Of a stretch of DNA of 64,000 bases, positions 42,293 through 51,502 are shown piece after piece. The position numbers were made by a program, and so were the translations under genes. The notes beneath the pieces were generated by a model, which was not told the origin of the DNA, searched no databases, and saw only the letters and a list, made by a program, of their open reading frames with translations. The first letter of the stretch is position 1, and every line of letters starts with the position of its first letter. This stretch comes from Alphaproteobacteria bacterium (GTDB lineage Bacteria; Pseudomonadota; Alphaproteobacteria; Rhodobacterales; Rhodobacteraceae): contig JAUHZO010000007.1 in assembly GCA_030425925.1 (NCBI GenBank), forward strand, positions 1-64,000. Reading direction: 5' to 3'.

Positions 42293-43183
42293 ATGAGCGG
42301 ATCAACCATGGCCTTCGTGGGGCTGGGCGAGGCGGCGAGCGCGTTCATCTCCGGCTGGGGCGCGGCCCGGGCCGGGACGATCCGGGCTTATGACATCAAG
42401 TCGGCGGATCCGGCCACCGCCGCCGGGATCGAGGCCCGCGCCGCCTCCCTGGGCGTGACCGCCTGCGCCACGCCCGAGGCAGCGCTGGCCGGGGCGGACT
42501 GGGTGTTTTCCACCGTGACCGCGGATCAGGCGGTGGCTGCCGCCGAGGCTTATGCCGGCCATCTGTCGCAAGGTGCCGTCTGGTGTGACCTGAACAGCTG
42601 CGCGCCGCGCTCCAAGGCGCGCGCGGCGGGCCTCGTCGAGGCCGCGGGCGGGCGCTATCTGGACGTGGCGGTGATGGCGCCGGTGCATCCCGGGCGCAAC
42701 CTGGTGCCCTGCCTGCTCTCGGGCCCCGAGGCAGAGGCGCTGGCCCCTGCGCTGACCGCCCTGCCGATGGCGGTGCGGGTGGTGGGGGCCGAGGTGGGGC
42801 GGGCCTCGTCGATCAAGATGGTGCGCTCGATCCTGGTGAAGGGCATGGAGGCGCTGACCGCGGAATGCGTGCTGGCGGCGGTGGCGGCCGGGGTGGAAGA
42901 CGAGGTTTTTCCCTCGCTGAAAACCGGCCATCCGCGCATCGATGTGCCGGAACGCGCCGCCTACAATTTCGAACGCACGCTGGTGCATGGCGCGCGACGC
43001 GCCGCCGAGATGGACGAGGTGGCGCGCATGCTGGACGATCTGGGCCTGCCCAACGGCATGTCGGCGGCGTCCGCCGACTGGCAGCGCGCGCTGTCCTCGA
43101 CCGACCTGGCCCTGCCCGGCGGAGACCTCCCCGATCACCGCTGGTTTGCCGAGGCCTATCTTGCGCGGTTGCGCCTGAGATGA
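42293..43183 (+). CDS. NAD(P)-dependent dehydrogenase of the 6PGDH/3-hydroxyisobutyrate type with DUF1932 domain
   Basis: This encodes a 296-aa protein. The N-terminal Rossmann fold has MAFVGLGEAASAFISGWG (about 6-23), a variant of GxGxxG. DWVFSTVTADQA and the ~115-150 region (GAVWCDLNSCAPRSKARAAGLVEAAGGRYLDVAVMAPVHPGRN) match beta-hydroxyacid dehydrogenases. The conserved Lys is in SSIKMVRSILVKGMEAL (about 180), and a DUF1932 C-terminal domain follows. The substrate is not predictable. It overlaps the downstream TauE gene by 4 bp and probably shares a catabolic operon with the dioxygenase. Confidence 0.82.
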   Translation: MSGSTMAFVGLGEAASAFISGWGAARAGTIRAYDIKSADPATAAGIEARAASLGVTACATPEAALAGADWVFSTVTADQAVAAAEAYAGHLSQGAVWCDLNSCAPRSKARAAGLVEAAGGRYLDVAVMAPVHPGRNLVPCLLSGPEAEALAPALTALPMAVRVVGAEVGRASSIKMVRSILVKGMEALTAECVLAAVAAGVEDEVFPSLKTGHPRIDVPERAAYNFERTLVHGARRAAEMDEVARMLDDLGLPNGMSAASADWQRALSSTDLALPGGDLPDHRWFAEAYLARLRLR

Positions 43184-43929
43184 GCCTCGCGGCCCTGCTG
43201 GGCGGAGTCCCGCCCTGGATCGCGGCCCTGCTGATGGCCACCAGCTTTGTCACGTCTTTCCTCACCGTGGCGCTGGGGATCGGTGGCGGCGCGCTGCTTC
43301 TGGCGGTGATGGCGGCGCTGATGCAGCCTGCGGCGCTGATCCCGGTGCATGGCGTGATCCAGCTGGGCTCCAACCTCTTTCGCGCCGCGATCCTGCTGCG
43401 GCACACCCATTGGCCGCCCTTTGCCGCCTTTGCCCTTGGCTCGGTGCTGGGCGCCGGGCTGGGGGGGCGCGTGGTGGTCAGCCTGCCGCCGGGGCTGGTG
43501 CTGATCGGGGTGGGGGTCTTCGTGATCTGGAGCGTGCTGATGCGCCCGCCGGCCTGGCTGAGCCGGGTGCCCCTGGTGACCGGGGCGGTGTCCAGTTTCC
43601 TGACCATGTTCTTTGGCGCAACCGGCGTGTTCGTGGCCAATTTCTCGAAATCGCTGGACCTGCCGCGGCAGGCGCATGTGGCCACGCATGCGGTGCTGAT
43701 GACGCTGCAGCACGGGGTCAAGATCGCGGCGTTCGGCCTTCTGGGCTTTGCCTACGGGCCTCGGCTGGGGTTCATCGCCGGCATGATCGGGGCCGGTTTC
43801 CTGGGCACGCTGGCGGGGCGGCAGGTGCTGAACCGGATGACGGATCGCGGCTTCAAGCGGGCGTTGGACGTGGTGCTGGTGCTGCTCTCGCTGCGGCTGA
43901 TCTGGCAGGGGCTGGGCGACCTGCTCTGA
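43180..43929 (+). CDS. TauE/SafE-family membrane permease (second copy)
   Basis: This encodes a 249-aa polytopic protein with about seven helices. The first family repeat reads SFLTVALGIGGGALLLAVMAAL (about 21-42); the second is degenerate (FLTMFFGATGVFVANFSKSLDL, about 137-158). It overlaps the dehydrogenase gene by ATGA. In this context it may export a sulfonated or carboxylated intermediate, which is inference only. It is not a close duplicate of the TauE gene at 16664. Confidence 0.88.
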   Translation: MSLAALLGGVPPWIAALLMATSFVTSFLTVALGIGGGALLLAVMAALMQPAALIPVHGVIQLGSNLFRAAILLRHTHWPPFAAFALGSVLGAGLGGRVVVSLPPGLVLIGVGVFVIWSVLMRPPAWLSRVPLVTGAVSSFLTMFFGATGVFVANFSKSLDLPRQAHVATHAVLMTLQHGVKIAAFGLLGFAYGPRLGFIAGMIGAGFLGTLAGRQVLNRMTDRGFKRALDVVLVLLSLRLIWQGLGDLL

Positions 43930-43984
43930 CACCTTGTCGGCGCGCGCGCCGGGGCAGGGCGGTGCGCGGGCCGGGGGGCGGGGC

Positions 43985-46798
43985 TCAGGCCGCCAGCGCC
44001 AGGGCTTCGGACCCGGCCCCCACCAGCGCCCTTGCCTCGAACGCCTTCAGGCAGGGCCGCGCGGTGTCGCCAAAGCGGGTGGGATCGGCCTGCAGGTCGG
44101 GGAAGCGCGCGAAAAGGTCGGCACGGGCGGCGGGGTGCAGCGCGCGCAGGCCCTGATCGCCGACATGGAAGCTTTCGGTGGCCATGCCCTCGGCATAGAT
44201 CACCTGGTGGCGGTCGAGCATCAGGTGAATATAGGTCACCATCCCGCCTTCCTCGACACGCACATCCTGCCCGTCCACCAGGTGGCGGGCGGCGGCAAAG
44301 ACCTCGCCCGCACCAAACAGAAGCTCCGCCCGGTAGCCTTCGAACAGCATCCGGTGCTGGGGCGAGACGAGCAGCGGGCGCGATCCGCCCAGCACATGCG
44401 GCGCGATGCGGATGGGGGCCGTCTTGCCGCGCGCCAGCACCTGCCGCGTGCCGACCCAGCGCAGCGGCTGCGGGCCGTCGTCGCGGGTGATGATGCGGTC
44501 GCCCAGCGCCAGGGTCTCGATGGGGCGATAGCCGGTCTCGGTCAGGATGCGCGTACCCGGCGTGAAGCAGATCACGTCGTCGATATTCGAGAAGCTGACC
44601 AGCGTGCCATCGTACATCTGCACGGTGCCGGTCTGTTCGCCGCCGACATTGGACGTGATGTTGAGCGTGCTGCGATCTGCAAGCCCGTTCAGGTCCAGCA
44701 CGTCGCCGGAGGTCTGCCCGGTGGTGCCGCCTTCGACAAAGATCGTGCCGCCGGCCAGTTCGCCCAGATCGACCAGACGGATGAAATCGTCACCGGCCTC
44801 GCCGTCGACGGTGTCGTTGTGGCTGGCAAGGATCGTGTCATTGCCAGCCCCGGCCGACACGTCATCCGCCCCGGTGCCGCCCTCCAGGCTGTCATTGCCC
44901 GGGCCGCCCTGCAGGGTGTCGTTGCCCGCCCCGCCCAGAAGCGTGGTCTGCCCGCCGCTGCTGCCCTGGTCGATCAGCAGGTCGTCATCTTCGCCGCCGT
45001 CCAGCAGATCCGCCCCGGTGCCGGTGCCGGAATAGAGCGTGTCGTTGCCCGCCTCGCCATAAAGCGCACCGGTCAGCCCGCCGGTGCTGCCTTCGCGCAG
45101 GATGTCATCGCCATCACCGCCGTAAAGCGTGTCAGAGCCGGTGCCGCCGTCCAGCGTGTCATCCCCGCTGCCGCCAGAGATCGTGTCGTCGCCGCCATCG
45201 CCGTCGATGCTGTCGGCCCCGTCGCCGCCATCAAGACTGTCATTGCCGTCGCCGCCGCCGAGGGTGTCGCTGCCATCCTCGCCAAAGACCGTGTCCGCGC
45301 CGCCTCCCGCTTCGATGCTGTCATCGTCCGAGGCCTGCGGGATCAGGTCGAACTCGATGTCGGTGACGTTGATGCCCTGCGTGTTGAACTGGCCGTTTTC
45401 GTAGATGATCTCGATCTGTTGCACCGGTCCGGCGATCTCGACCAGCACCGACCCGCCTTGCGAGGCCGAGGATTCGGCCACCTGTTCGGCGGTGATCGTG
45501 TTGCCCGACACCGTGTCGCCGCCGCCCGGTGTCAGGGTCACGGTGACCGGCACGCCATTGGCGTCATAGGCGTTCACCGTGACGATGTCGGTGTGGTTGT
45601 TGTTGCCCCAGTCGATGTCGTTGATGCGGAAGGCGACGTTTTCCACCTCGTCCGAGACGTCCGCGCCGGTGGTGGCGGCAAAGTCGATGGTGGTGGTCGA
45701 GGTGGCGGCGTCACCTTGACCGAAGAGGAAGAGCGAGGAGTTGGTGTCGAACGTCTCGCCCCCGTCCACGTAAAGCGTGTCCGAGGTTTCGATGGTAAAG
45801 GTCGGGTTGTTGTTGCCGGTATTGGCAAAGCTGACCGACACCTCCATCTGCCCGGTCGTCTGGGTAAAGCCCGCCGCGACGCTGGTGCCGTCGCCGCCCT
45901 GCAGCGACCAGTTCAGGTCTTCCTGATAGGCCAGGGGCGTCGTGCCGCCATAGCCGCCATAGATCAGGTCGTTGCCGTCTTCGCCCAGAAGCGTGTCGTC
46001 GCCATGGCCGCCGATCACCGTGTCGTTGCCCGCACCGGCCTCGACGCTGTCGCGGTTGGAGCCGTCGCTATAGTCGTAGGCGTCGATGGCGTCGCCGCCC
46101 GGATCGCCGCCATAGGTCGCGTCGATCAGGTCATCGCCCGAGCCGCCTTCGACGATGAAGTTCGCCGCCGCCGGGGTGCCGTTTTCGAACACGACCTGGT
46201 ATGCGCCCAGCGGATCGCCGCCGTCGAAATCGTTGGTCTCGTACCCGGCCAGAACAGAGCCGTTGCCGGAGCCTTCCAGAAAGGTGTCGTTGGCGCCGCC
46301 ATCGGTAAAACCCGTCTGCGCCGTACCAAAGCCGCCATTGGTCCACGAGATGTTTTCGTAGATGAAATCGACCGAGAAATCGCCGCCGCCCTGATCGGTC
46401 AGCACCACCTGGAAGGAGTTGGTGCCGCCCCCCGAATAGGGCGCGACCCCGTCCCAGGTGATGGTGACGGTGCCGGCGGCAGGATCGAGATCCCAGTAGA
46501 TCTCGCCCGCGCTGTTGATGTTCACATCCGACCAGAACGGCGCGATCAGCGGTGTGGGGCTGCCGGCAAGGTTCGGGGCGTAGCCGGTCTGCGGGCCGCC
46601 AAAGCTGAGGACACCGTTGGAGTTGACGTAAAGCGTGGTGTAATTTGTGCCGTAGAAGTCGAGACCGCCGGAGAACACCGACGAGATGTTGACGGCGACA
46701 GCGCCGTCATCATTGTTCCCGCTGGTCTTGGGCGTGGTTGAAAAGACGTTTTCACCATACCCGGCAGGGCCGCCCAGCCCGGTCACCATTGTTGCCAT
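43985..46798 (-). CDS. Large secreted RTX protein with nidogen-like and Hint domains
   Basis: This encodes a 937-aa acidic protein. The N-terminal region (about 10-160) resembles a NIDO/nidogen-like domain (YTTLYVNSNGVLSFGGPQTGY, PLIAPFWSDVN, FQVVLTDQGGGDFSVDFIYENI). Blocks of RTX Ca2+-binding repeats at about 210-290 and 495-680 flank a carbohydrate-binding-like beta domain (about 310-480). A C-terminal Hint module begins at CFTPGTRILTETGYRPIETLALGDRI (about 740) and extends to VSPQHRMLFEGYRAELLFGAGEV. Hint domains can self-cleave, but here the cleavage outcome is uncertain. No N-terminal signal is seen, fitting type I export. It is likely a surface or biofilm protein. Confidence 0.88.
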   Translation of the reverse strand: MATMVTGLGGPAGYGENVFSTTPKTSGNNDDGAVAVNISSVFSGGLDFYGTNYTTLYVNSNGVLSFGGPQTGYAPNLAGSPTPLIAPFWSDVNINSAGEIYWDLDPAAGTVTITWDGVAPYSGGGTNSFQVVLTDQGGGDFSVDFIYENISWTNGGFGTAQTGFTDGGANDTFLEGSGNGSVLAGYETNDFDGGDPLGAYQVVFENGTPAAANFIVEGGSGDDLIDATYGGDPGGDAIDAYDYSDGSNRDSVEAGAGNDTVIGGHGDDTLLGEDGNDLIYGGYGGTTPLAYQEDLNWSLQGGDGTSVAAGFTQTTGQMEVSVSFANTGNNNPTFTIETSDTLYVDGGETFDTNSSLFLFGQGDAATSTTTIDFAATTGADVSDEVENVAFRINDIDWGNNNHTDIVTVNAYDANGVPVTVTLTPGGGDTVSGNTITAEQVAESSASQGGSVLVEIAGPVQQIEIIYENGQFNTQGINVTDIEFDLIPQASDDDSIEAGGGADTVFGEDGSDTLGGGDGNDSLDGGDGADSIDGDGGDDTISGGSGDDTLDGGTGSDTLYGGDGDDILREGSTGGLTGALYGEAGNDTLYSGTGTGADLLDGGEDDDLLIDQGSSGGQTTLLGGAGNDTLQGGPGNDSLEGGTGADDVSAGAGNDTILASHNDTVDGEAGDDFIRLVDLGELAGGTIFVEGGTTGQTSGDVLDLNGLADRSTLNITSNVGGEQTGTVQMYDGTLVSFSNIDDVICFTPGTRILTETGYRPIETLALGDRIITRDDGPQPLRWVGTRQVLARGKTAPIRIAPHVLGGSRPLLVSPQHRMLFEGYRAELLFGAGEVFAAARHLVDGQDVRVEEGGMVTYIHLMLDRHQVIYAEGMATESFHVGDQGLRALHPAARADLFARFPDLQADPTRFGDTARPCLKAFEARALVGAGSEALALAA

Positions 46799-47055
46799 TC
46801 TACTGCTCCAAGCCTCGGGGTGTGCCCCGTTGTTTCAGGAATGGATACAGAGCGCAGGCGGCGCGAATTTGATGCAAATCCGGCTAAAATGCGGTGATTA
46901 TGTCCGGGGTGGAAACGACAGCGCCCGGCCTTGGGGCCGGGCGTCGAAGTGTTTCCTGTGCCTTTGGCTTGCCGCAGTCCCGGACCTGATCCGAGACCTC
47001 TTGCCGGACCCCGGGAGGTCCCGGAGCAAGTCCGGGACGGCGTTGCGCGGGGGCG
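46799..47055. repeat. Intergenic region with long inverted repeats
   Basis: The 257 bp between the Hint-RTX gene (its promoter side) and the 3' end of the molybdenum hydroxylase gene hold two structures. One is a hairpin with 9-bp arms CGCCCGGCC/GGCCGGGCG (46922-46930, 46935-46943). The other is a long imperfect palindrome bounded by GTCCCGGAC (46977-46985) and GTCCGGGAC (47030-47038). The latter probably terminates the molybdenum hydroxylase transcript. An AT-rich stretch near 46860-46905 could carry the RTX promoter. Confidence 0.5.
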
Positions 47056-49293
47056 TCAGACGTAGAAGTCGAAGCTCTTCTTCAGCGGCAGTTCGCGGAC
47101 GCGCTTGCCCGTGAGGTCAAACAGCGCATTGGCCAGCGCCGGGGCGGCCGGCGGCGTGCCGGGTTCGCCGATGCCGTTCAGATGCTCCTGCGTTTCGAGA
47201 ATGCGCACCGAGACCGGCGGCATCTGCGACATGCGCAGCGGCTCGTAATCGGGGAAGTTCAGCTGCTGCGCGGCCCCGTCGACGAAATTGATCTCTTCGC
47301 CGATGGCGGCCGAAAGGCCATAGACCATGCCGCCGGTCAGCTGTGCCTCGATGTTGCGCGGGTCGAGCGCGATGCCCGGATCGGCGGCGATCCACGCACC
47401 TGTCAGGCGGATCAGGCCGTCCTGGTCCTGCACTTCGATCACCATCGCGGTGGGCGTGCCGAAGCTGTAAACCAGGGCCACGCCGCGGCCCGTGCCCTCG
47501 GGCGTCTCGCCGGTCCAGCCGGACATGTCGCGCACCGCCTCCAGCACGTTGTAGGCGGGTTCCCATTCATCGCGGGCCAGCGCCATGCGGAAGGCCAGCG
47601 GGTCCTCGCCCGCCGCATGGGCCATCTCGTCCATGAAGCTGTCGAAGAAGAACCCGTTGAAGCTGGCCCCGACCGAGCGCCAGAAGCCCATCGGCGGCAT
47701 GTTGGTCGAACCGTAGCCGCGCACCCGGTAGTTCGGGATGCCATAGGGCTGGTTGAACGCGCCTTCGACGATCTGCGCATCGGGGCCCGCGGGCGCAAAG
47801 CCCGCCCAGCGTTCCAGCGCCGGGCCGGAGACCAGCGGCGACGAGATCTGCCCGTCCACCAGAACCGCGCGCCCGTCCTGCACCGCTCCGCGGAACCGCG
47901 CGAGGGCGGCGGGGCGGTAGAAGTCGTGCGTCATGTCCTCTTCGCGCGACCAGGTGACGTTGACCGGGGTGCCGGGCACCGCCTTGGCGACACGGGTGGC
48001 CAGCACGGCATAGTCGAATTCGCCCCGGCGGCCAAAGCCGCCGCCCATCCAGGTCACGTTGACCTCCACATCCTGTTCCGACAGCCCCGCCTCGGCGGCG
48101 CAGGCGGTGCGCAGGAAGGTCGGGCCCTGGTTGCCGCACCAGATCCGCAGCTTGCCGCCTTCGAACCAGGCGGTGGCGTTCATCGGCTCCAGCGTGGCAT
48201 GGGCGAGGAAGGGCACGCGGTACTCTGCCGTCACTTCGGTTGCCCCTTCGGGCAGGGTGTCGGCATCGCCATCGGCGCGCAGTTCGGAATTCGGCTCGGT
48301 GTCGAAGGCCGCTTCCAGCTCGGCCGCAATCGCGGCGTCATCGGCGAGGTAGACCGGCGGACCCCATTCCACGGGGATGCTGTCGACAGCCTGCTGCGCC
48401 AGCCAGGTGTTGGTGGCCACCACGGCAAGTCCGTTGCCCAGATCGACGATCTTTTCCACGCCGGGCATCTTGCGGGCGTCGAAATCGTCGTAGCGGGTCA
48501 TCGTGCCGCGATTGGGGGCCATCCGCACGGCGGCATAGCGCATGCCGGGCAGGCGGGTGTCGATGCCGAACTGCGCGGTGCCGGTGGTCTTGGACGGGAT
48601 GTCGATGCGCGGCAGGTCGGTGCCCAGCAGTTTCCAGTCCTCGCGCGGGCGCAGCTCGATCCGGCCCGGATCCTTTTCGGCGGCGGCCACGGCCAGTTGC
48701 GCATAGGACAGGCGGGTGCCGTCGGGGGCGATCACCTCGCCCGCTTCGGTGGTCAGGTCGGCCCTGGCCACGCCCAGGTGGTCGGCGGCGGCGGCCTTGA
48801 GCATCTCGCGCGCCGCGGCCCCGGCGACCCGCATCCGCTCGAACCCGTCCTTCATGGCGGTAGAGCCGCCGGTGACCTGGAGCGAGAAGACCTTGCCCAG
48901 GTTGCCCATCATCTCGCCCAGCGAGCGCTGGAAGGCGGATTTGTCATAGCCGTTGGACGGCACGGCCTCGCCCATCATGGCGTGGTTGTAATAGGCCTGC
49001 GCGGGCGGGCCGTGCAGCACGGTGACCTGGTCGAGCGTGACGTCGAGTTCCTCGGCGATCAGCGCGGCCCAGGTGGTCTGGGTGCCCTGGCCCATCTCGG
49101 CCCGCGGCGCGATCAGGTGGATGCCGTCGGCGGTGATGAAGACAAAGGGCGTCAGCGCCGCCTCGCCCTCCTGGGGTTTCAGCGGGTTGGGGGCGGGTTT
49201 GGTGACGTACCAGGCGCCGAAGGCGGCGCCGCCCACGACGGCCACGGCCCCGAACAGAAAGGTGCGGCGGGCGATCTTGCCGATGCTGGCCAT
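47056..49293 (-). CDS. Xanthine dehydrogenase-family molybdopterin-binding subunit (isoquinoline 1-oxidoreductase beta type)
   Basis: This encodes a 745-aa periplasmic molybdenum hydroxylase large subunit. The N-terminus has a twin-arginine signal (ARRTFLFGAVAVVGG, about 8-22). Molybdopterin-binding motifs include APRAEMGQGTQTTWAALIAEELDV (about 63-86), TWMGGGFGRRGEFDYA (about 408-423) and the C-terminal Glu loop GIGEPGTPPAAPALANALFDLTGKRVRELPL. It would hydroxylate an aldehyde or N-heterocycle. It follows the 2Fe-2S subunit gene by 3 bp and is expected to form a two-subunit enzyme using an external cytochrome acceptor. Confidence 0.92.
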   Translation of the reverse strand: MASIGKIARRTFLFGAVAVVGGAAFGAWYVTKPAPNPLKPQEGEAALTPFVFITADGIHLIAPRAEMGQGTQTTWAALIAEELDVTLDQVTVLHGPPAQAYYNHAMMGEAVPSNGYDKSAFQRSLGEMMGNLGKVFSLQVTGGSTAMKDGFERMRVAGAAAREMLKAAAADHLGVARADLTTEAGEVIAPDGTRLSYAQLAVAAAEKDPGRIELRPREDWKLLGTDLPRIDIPSKTTGTAQFGIDTRLPGMRYAAVRMAPNRGTMTRYDDFDARKMPGVEKIVDLGNGLAVVATNTWLAQQAVDSIPVEWGPPVYLADDAAIAAELEAAFDTEPNSELRADGDADTLPEGATEVTAEYRVPFLAHATLEPMNATAWFEGGKLRIWCGNQGPTFLRTACAAEAGLSEQDVEVNVTWMGGGFGRRGEFDYAVLATRVAKAVPGTPVNVTWSREEDMTHDFYRPAALARFRGAVQDGRAVLVDGQISSPLVSGPALERWAGFAPAGPDAQIVEGAFNQPYGIPNYRVRGYGSTNMPPMGFWRSVGASFNGFFFDSFMDEMAHAAGEDPLAFRMALARDEWEPAYNVLEAVRDMSGWTGETPEGTGRGVALVYSFGTPTAMVIEVQDQDGLIRLTGAWIAADPGIALDPRNIEAQLTGGMVYGLSAAIGEEINFVDGAAQQLNFPDYEPLRMSQMPPVSVRILETQEHLNGIGEPGTPPAAPALANALFDLTGKRVRELPLKKSFDFYV

Positions 49294-49296
49294 GGC

Positions 49297-49752
49297 TCAG
49301 GCTCCTTCCACGACGGATTTGATGGCGGCGCGGATGCGCGGATAGGTGCCACAGCGGCACAGGTTGCCCGACATGGCAAGGTCGATATCCTCGTCCGTAG
49401 GGGCCGGGTTCTCGGCCAGCAGGGCGGCGGCCTGCATGATCTGGCCGGACTGGCAATAGCCGCATTGCGGCACCTGGTGGTCGATCCAGGCCTGCTGCAG
49501 GCGATGCAGGTTGTCGGGCTGGCCCAGGCCTTCGATCGTGGTGACCTCGCCCCAGACATCGGCCAGCGCCACCTGGCAGGCGCGCACGGCCTCGCCGTCG
49601 ATATGCACGGTGCAGGCCCCGCAGGCGGCCACGCCGCAACCGAATTTCGTCCCGGTCATGTCGAGCTGATCGCGCAGCACCCAGAGCAGGGGGACGTCCT
49701 CGGGCAGGTCCACCTGGTGGGACGTGCCGTTGACGGTGATCGTGATGGCCAT
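49297..49752 (-). CDS. 2Fe-2S subunit of the molybdenum hydroxylase (IorA-like)
   Basis: This encodes a 151-aa electron-transfer subunit with two [2Fe-2S] clusters. The N-terminal plant-type cluster is [21 protein letters not shown] (about 39-59). The second has [10 protein letters not shown] (about 96-105) and [17 protein letters not shown] (about 128-144). It is exported as a complex with the Tat-bearing large subunit. It starts close to a cluster of operators and is divergent from a TetR gene. Confidence 0.94.
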   Translation of the reverse strand: MAITITVNGTSHQVDLPEDVPLLWVLRDQLDMTGTKFGCGVAACGACTVHIDGEAVRACQVALADVWGEVTTIEGLGQPDNLHRLQQAWIDHQVPQCGYCQSGQIMQAAALLAENPAPTDEDIDLAMSGNLCRCGTYPRIRAAIKSVVEGA

Positions 49753-49772
49753 GGAGCGACTCCTCTGAGGGT

Positions 49773-49835
49773 TTCTGACAAAATTGCCGTTCTTTGTCAG
49801 AATGTCAATTGACAGTTTTGCGAATATTTGTCAGA
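49773..49835. promoter_or_regulatory. Stacked palindromic operators between the molybdenum hydroxylase and TetR genes
   Basis: Perfect 10-bp arms TTCTGACAAA (49773-49782) and TTTGTCAGAA (49793-49802) are followed immediately by the palindrome TGTCAATTGACA (49803-49814) and a further half-site TTTGTCAGA (49827-49835). The repeats share the core TGACA/TGTCA. They lie in the 91-bp gap of a divergent pair, so the TetR protein most likely represses both directions from here. Confidence 0.75.
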
Positions 49836-49843
49836 CCGTCAGC

Positions 49844-50431
49844 ATGGAAGATGCAGCCCCGCACGCCGACGTCAAGCAAAAGGCCATCCTGAAGGCCGCT
49901 TTCGGCGTGTTTGCGCAATATGGCGTCCGTCGTGCGTCGATGGAGGACATTGCGCGGGCGGCCGGCATGTCGCGGCCTGCGCTGTACCAGCATTTCCGCA
50001 ACAAGGACGACATCGCCCGGTCGCTGGTGCAGCATTATTTCGACGAGGCCGGGCAGGCGGTGGGGCGGGCGCTGGCAGAGGCCGGACGGCCCGAGCAGGT
50101 GCTGGAACGGGCCTTGCTGGCCAAGGCGGGGCAGATCAAGGAAGTGCTGCTGGACAGCCCGCACGGGATGGAACTGCTGGAAATGGGCGGCACCGTGGCG
50201 GCCGATATCGTGGCGGAGGGAACCGCCCGGCTGGTGGCGCTGTTTGCCGACTGGTTCGCCGCCGAGGAACGGGCAGGACGGCTGCGGCTGGACGGGCCGC
50301 CGCAGCAGGTGGCGCAGACGCTGCTGGCGGCGGCCGAGGGCACCAAGCGCCCGCCCTTTGCCGCCTATGAGGGTCATCTGGTGCGGCTGGCGCGGATGTT
50401 CGGACGCGGGCTTTCGGCAGACCGCGCGTGA
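49844..50431 (+). CDS. TetR-family regulator
   Basis: This encodes a 195-aa regulator with an N-terminal helix-turn-helix (about 12-58: KAILKAAFGVFAQYGVRRASMEDIARAAGMSRPALYQHFRNKDDI) and a variable helical ligand-binding domain. It is divergent from the molybdenum hydroxylase genes. The ATG MEDAAPHAD was chosen because the open frame upstream runs through the operators. The inducer is unknown; the substrate of the hydroxylase is a natural candidate. Confidence 0.92.
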   Translation: MEDAAPHADVKQKAILKAAFGVFAQYGVRRASMEDIARAAGMSRPALYQHFRNKDDIARSLVQHYFDEAGQAVGRALAEAGRPEQVLERALLAKAGQIKEVLLDSPHGMELLEMGGTVAADIVAEGTARLVALFADWFAAEERAGRLRLDGPPQQVAQTLLAAAEGTKRPPFAAYEGHLVRLARMFGRGLSADRA

Positions 50432-50555
50432 TCCGGCGGCGCGCGCCTGCGGCGCGCACGGGGGGAGCCCGCGCCTTGCCTGCGGCATGTCGCGGGCGGG
50501 CCCGTGGCGCGGCGACGCTTCGGGCCGGGCCGCGGGACTTGTGGCGCGGCGGGAT

Positions 50556-50580
50556 CGGGGTATTTTCACCAAGAAGAAGA
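50556..50580 (+). repeat. GTATTT...AAGAAGAAG dispersed element
   Basis: CGGGGTATTTTCACCAAG (50556-50573) followed by AAGAAGA (50574-50580) lies between the convergent TetR and SDR genes. It is one of four related copies in the window. Confidence 0.6.
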
Positions 50581-50628
50581 CCCGGGTCGGGCGAGATGCT
50601 GGCCCTGGGTTATCTGCCTGTGCGGGGG

Positions 50629-51378
50629 TCAGACCTCGCCGCCGGCGATCTGGATGGCCTGGCCGTTGACGCTGCCCGAGTGTGGACCGCACAGCCAGAG
50701 CGCGGCCTCGGCCACTTCTGCGGGGGCGATCAGGCGGCCATGCGGGTTGACGCCCACCATCAGGTTGCGCGCCTCGTCTTCGGACATGCCGGTGCGTTTC
50801 ATGATCGAGGTGACGTTTGACTCGACGATGTCGGTGTCGACATAGGCCGGGCAGAGCGCGTTGAAGGTGTAGGGTTTGGTGGCGTAATCCGCGGCCAGCG
50901 CGCGGATCAGGCCCAGCAGCGCGTGTTTGGTGGCGGTGTAGGCGGGGGCGCCCTTGAGGCCCTTGACGCCGGCGATGGAACTGATGGCGATGACGCGGCC
51001 CCAGTCGGTGTCCGACATCGAGCGCAGGCTTTCGCGGATCGTCAGGAAGGCGCCGTCGAGATTGGTGGCCATCATGTTGCGCCAGAAGGCCATGTCGGTC
51101 TTGAGCAGGGCGCGGCCCTCGGCGATGCCGGCATTGGGCACGCAGATCTGCACCGGGCCGCGCGCCGCCACGGCGGCGGCGATGCCCTCGGTCACGGCTG
51201 TCTCGTCCTGGACGTCCATCACCAGCGGGTGGATATGGTCCGAGGCGGCGGCCTCGAGCTGTGCGGCGCGGCGGCCGGTGATGGTGACCTGCGCGCCCTG
51301 TGCGGCCAGCGCCTGCGCGATCGCAAGGCCGATGCCGGTGCCGCCGCCGGTGACGAGCGCGTGTTTGCCTGTGAGCAT
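50629..51378 (-). CDS. Short-chain dehydrogenase/reductase
   Basis: This encodes a 249-aa classical SDR with the nucleotide-binding TGGGTGIG motif (10-17), PNAGIAEG (about 83-90), catalytic Ser in IAISSIAG (about 135) and YTATK (Tyr ~149, Lys ~153). The region CPAYVDTDIVESNVTSIMKRTGMS follows the active site. It resembles 3-hydroxybutyrate and 3-hydroxyacyl dehydrogenases, but the substrate is not determined. It stands alone between the TetR gene and a divergent metallo-beta-lactamase-fold gene. Confidence 0.88.
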   Translation of the reverse strand: MLTGKHALVTGGGTGIGLAIAQALAAQGAQVTITGRRAAQLEAAASDHIHPLVMDVQDETAVTEGIAAAVAARGPVQICVPNAGIAEGRALLKTDMAFWRNMMATNLDGAFLTIRESLRSMSDTDWGRVIAISSIAGVKGLKGAPAYTATKHALLGLIRALAADYATKPYTFNALCPAYVDTDIVESNVTSIMKRTGMSEDEARNLMVGVNPHGRLIAPAEVAEAALWLCGPHSGSVNGQAIQIAGGEV

Positions 51379-51502
51379 GTCGGTTCCTCCGGAGTTTGGG
51401 CAAGCCTAGTTCGGGCTGTGACAAGATGCGACCCCCGGCGGTGCTTGGCTTTGTCATTCACGCATGCGAATGTGTGTGTGGTTTCATCGGGAGGACAACG
51501 GG

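Noticed and set aside
44547-45404. Ser/Pro-rich plus-strand frames opposite the Hint-RTX gene
   Set aside because: Antisense images of RTX repeats, with no independent features.
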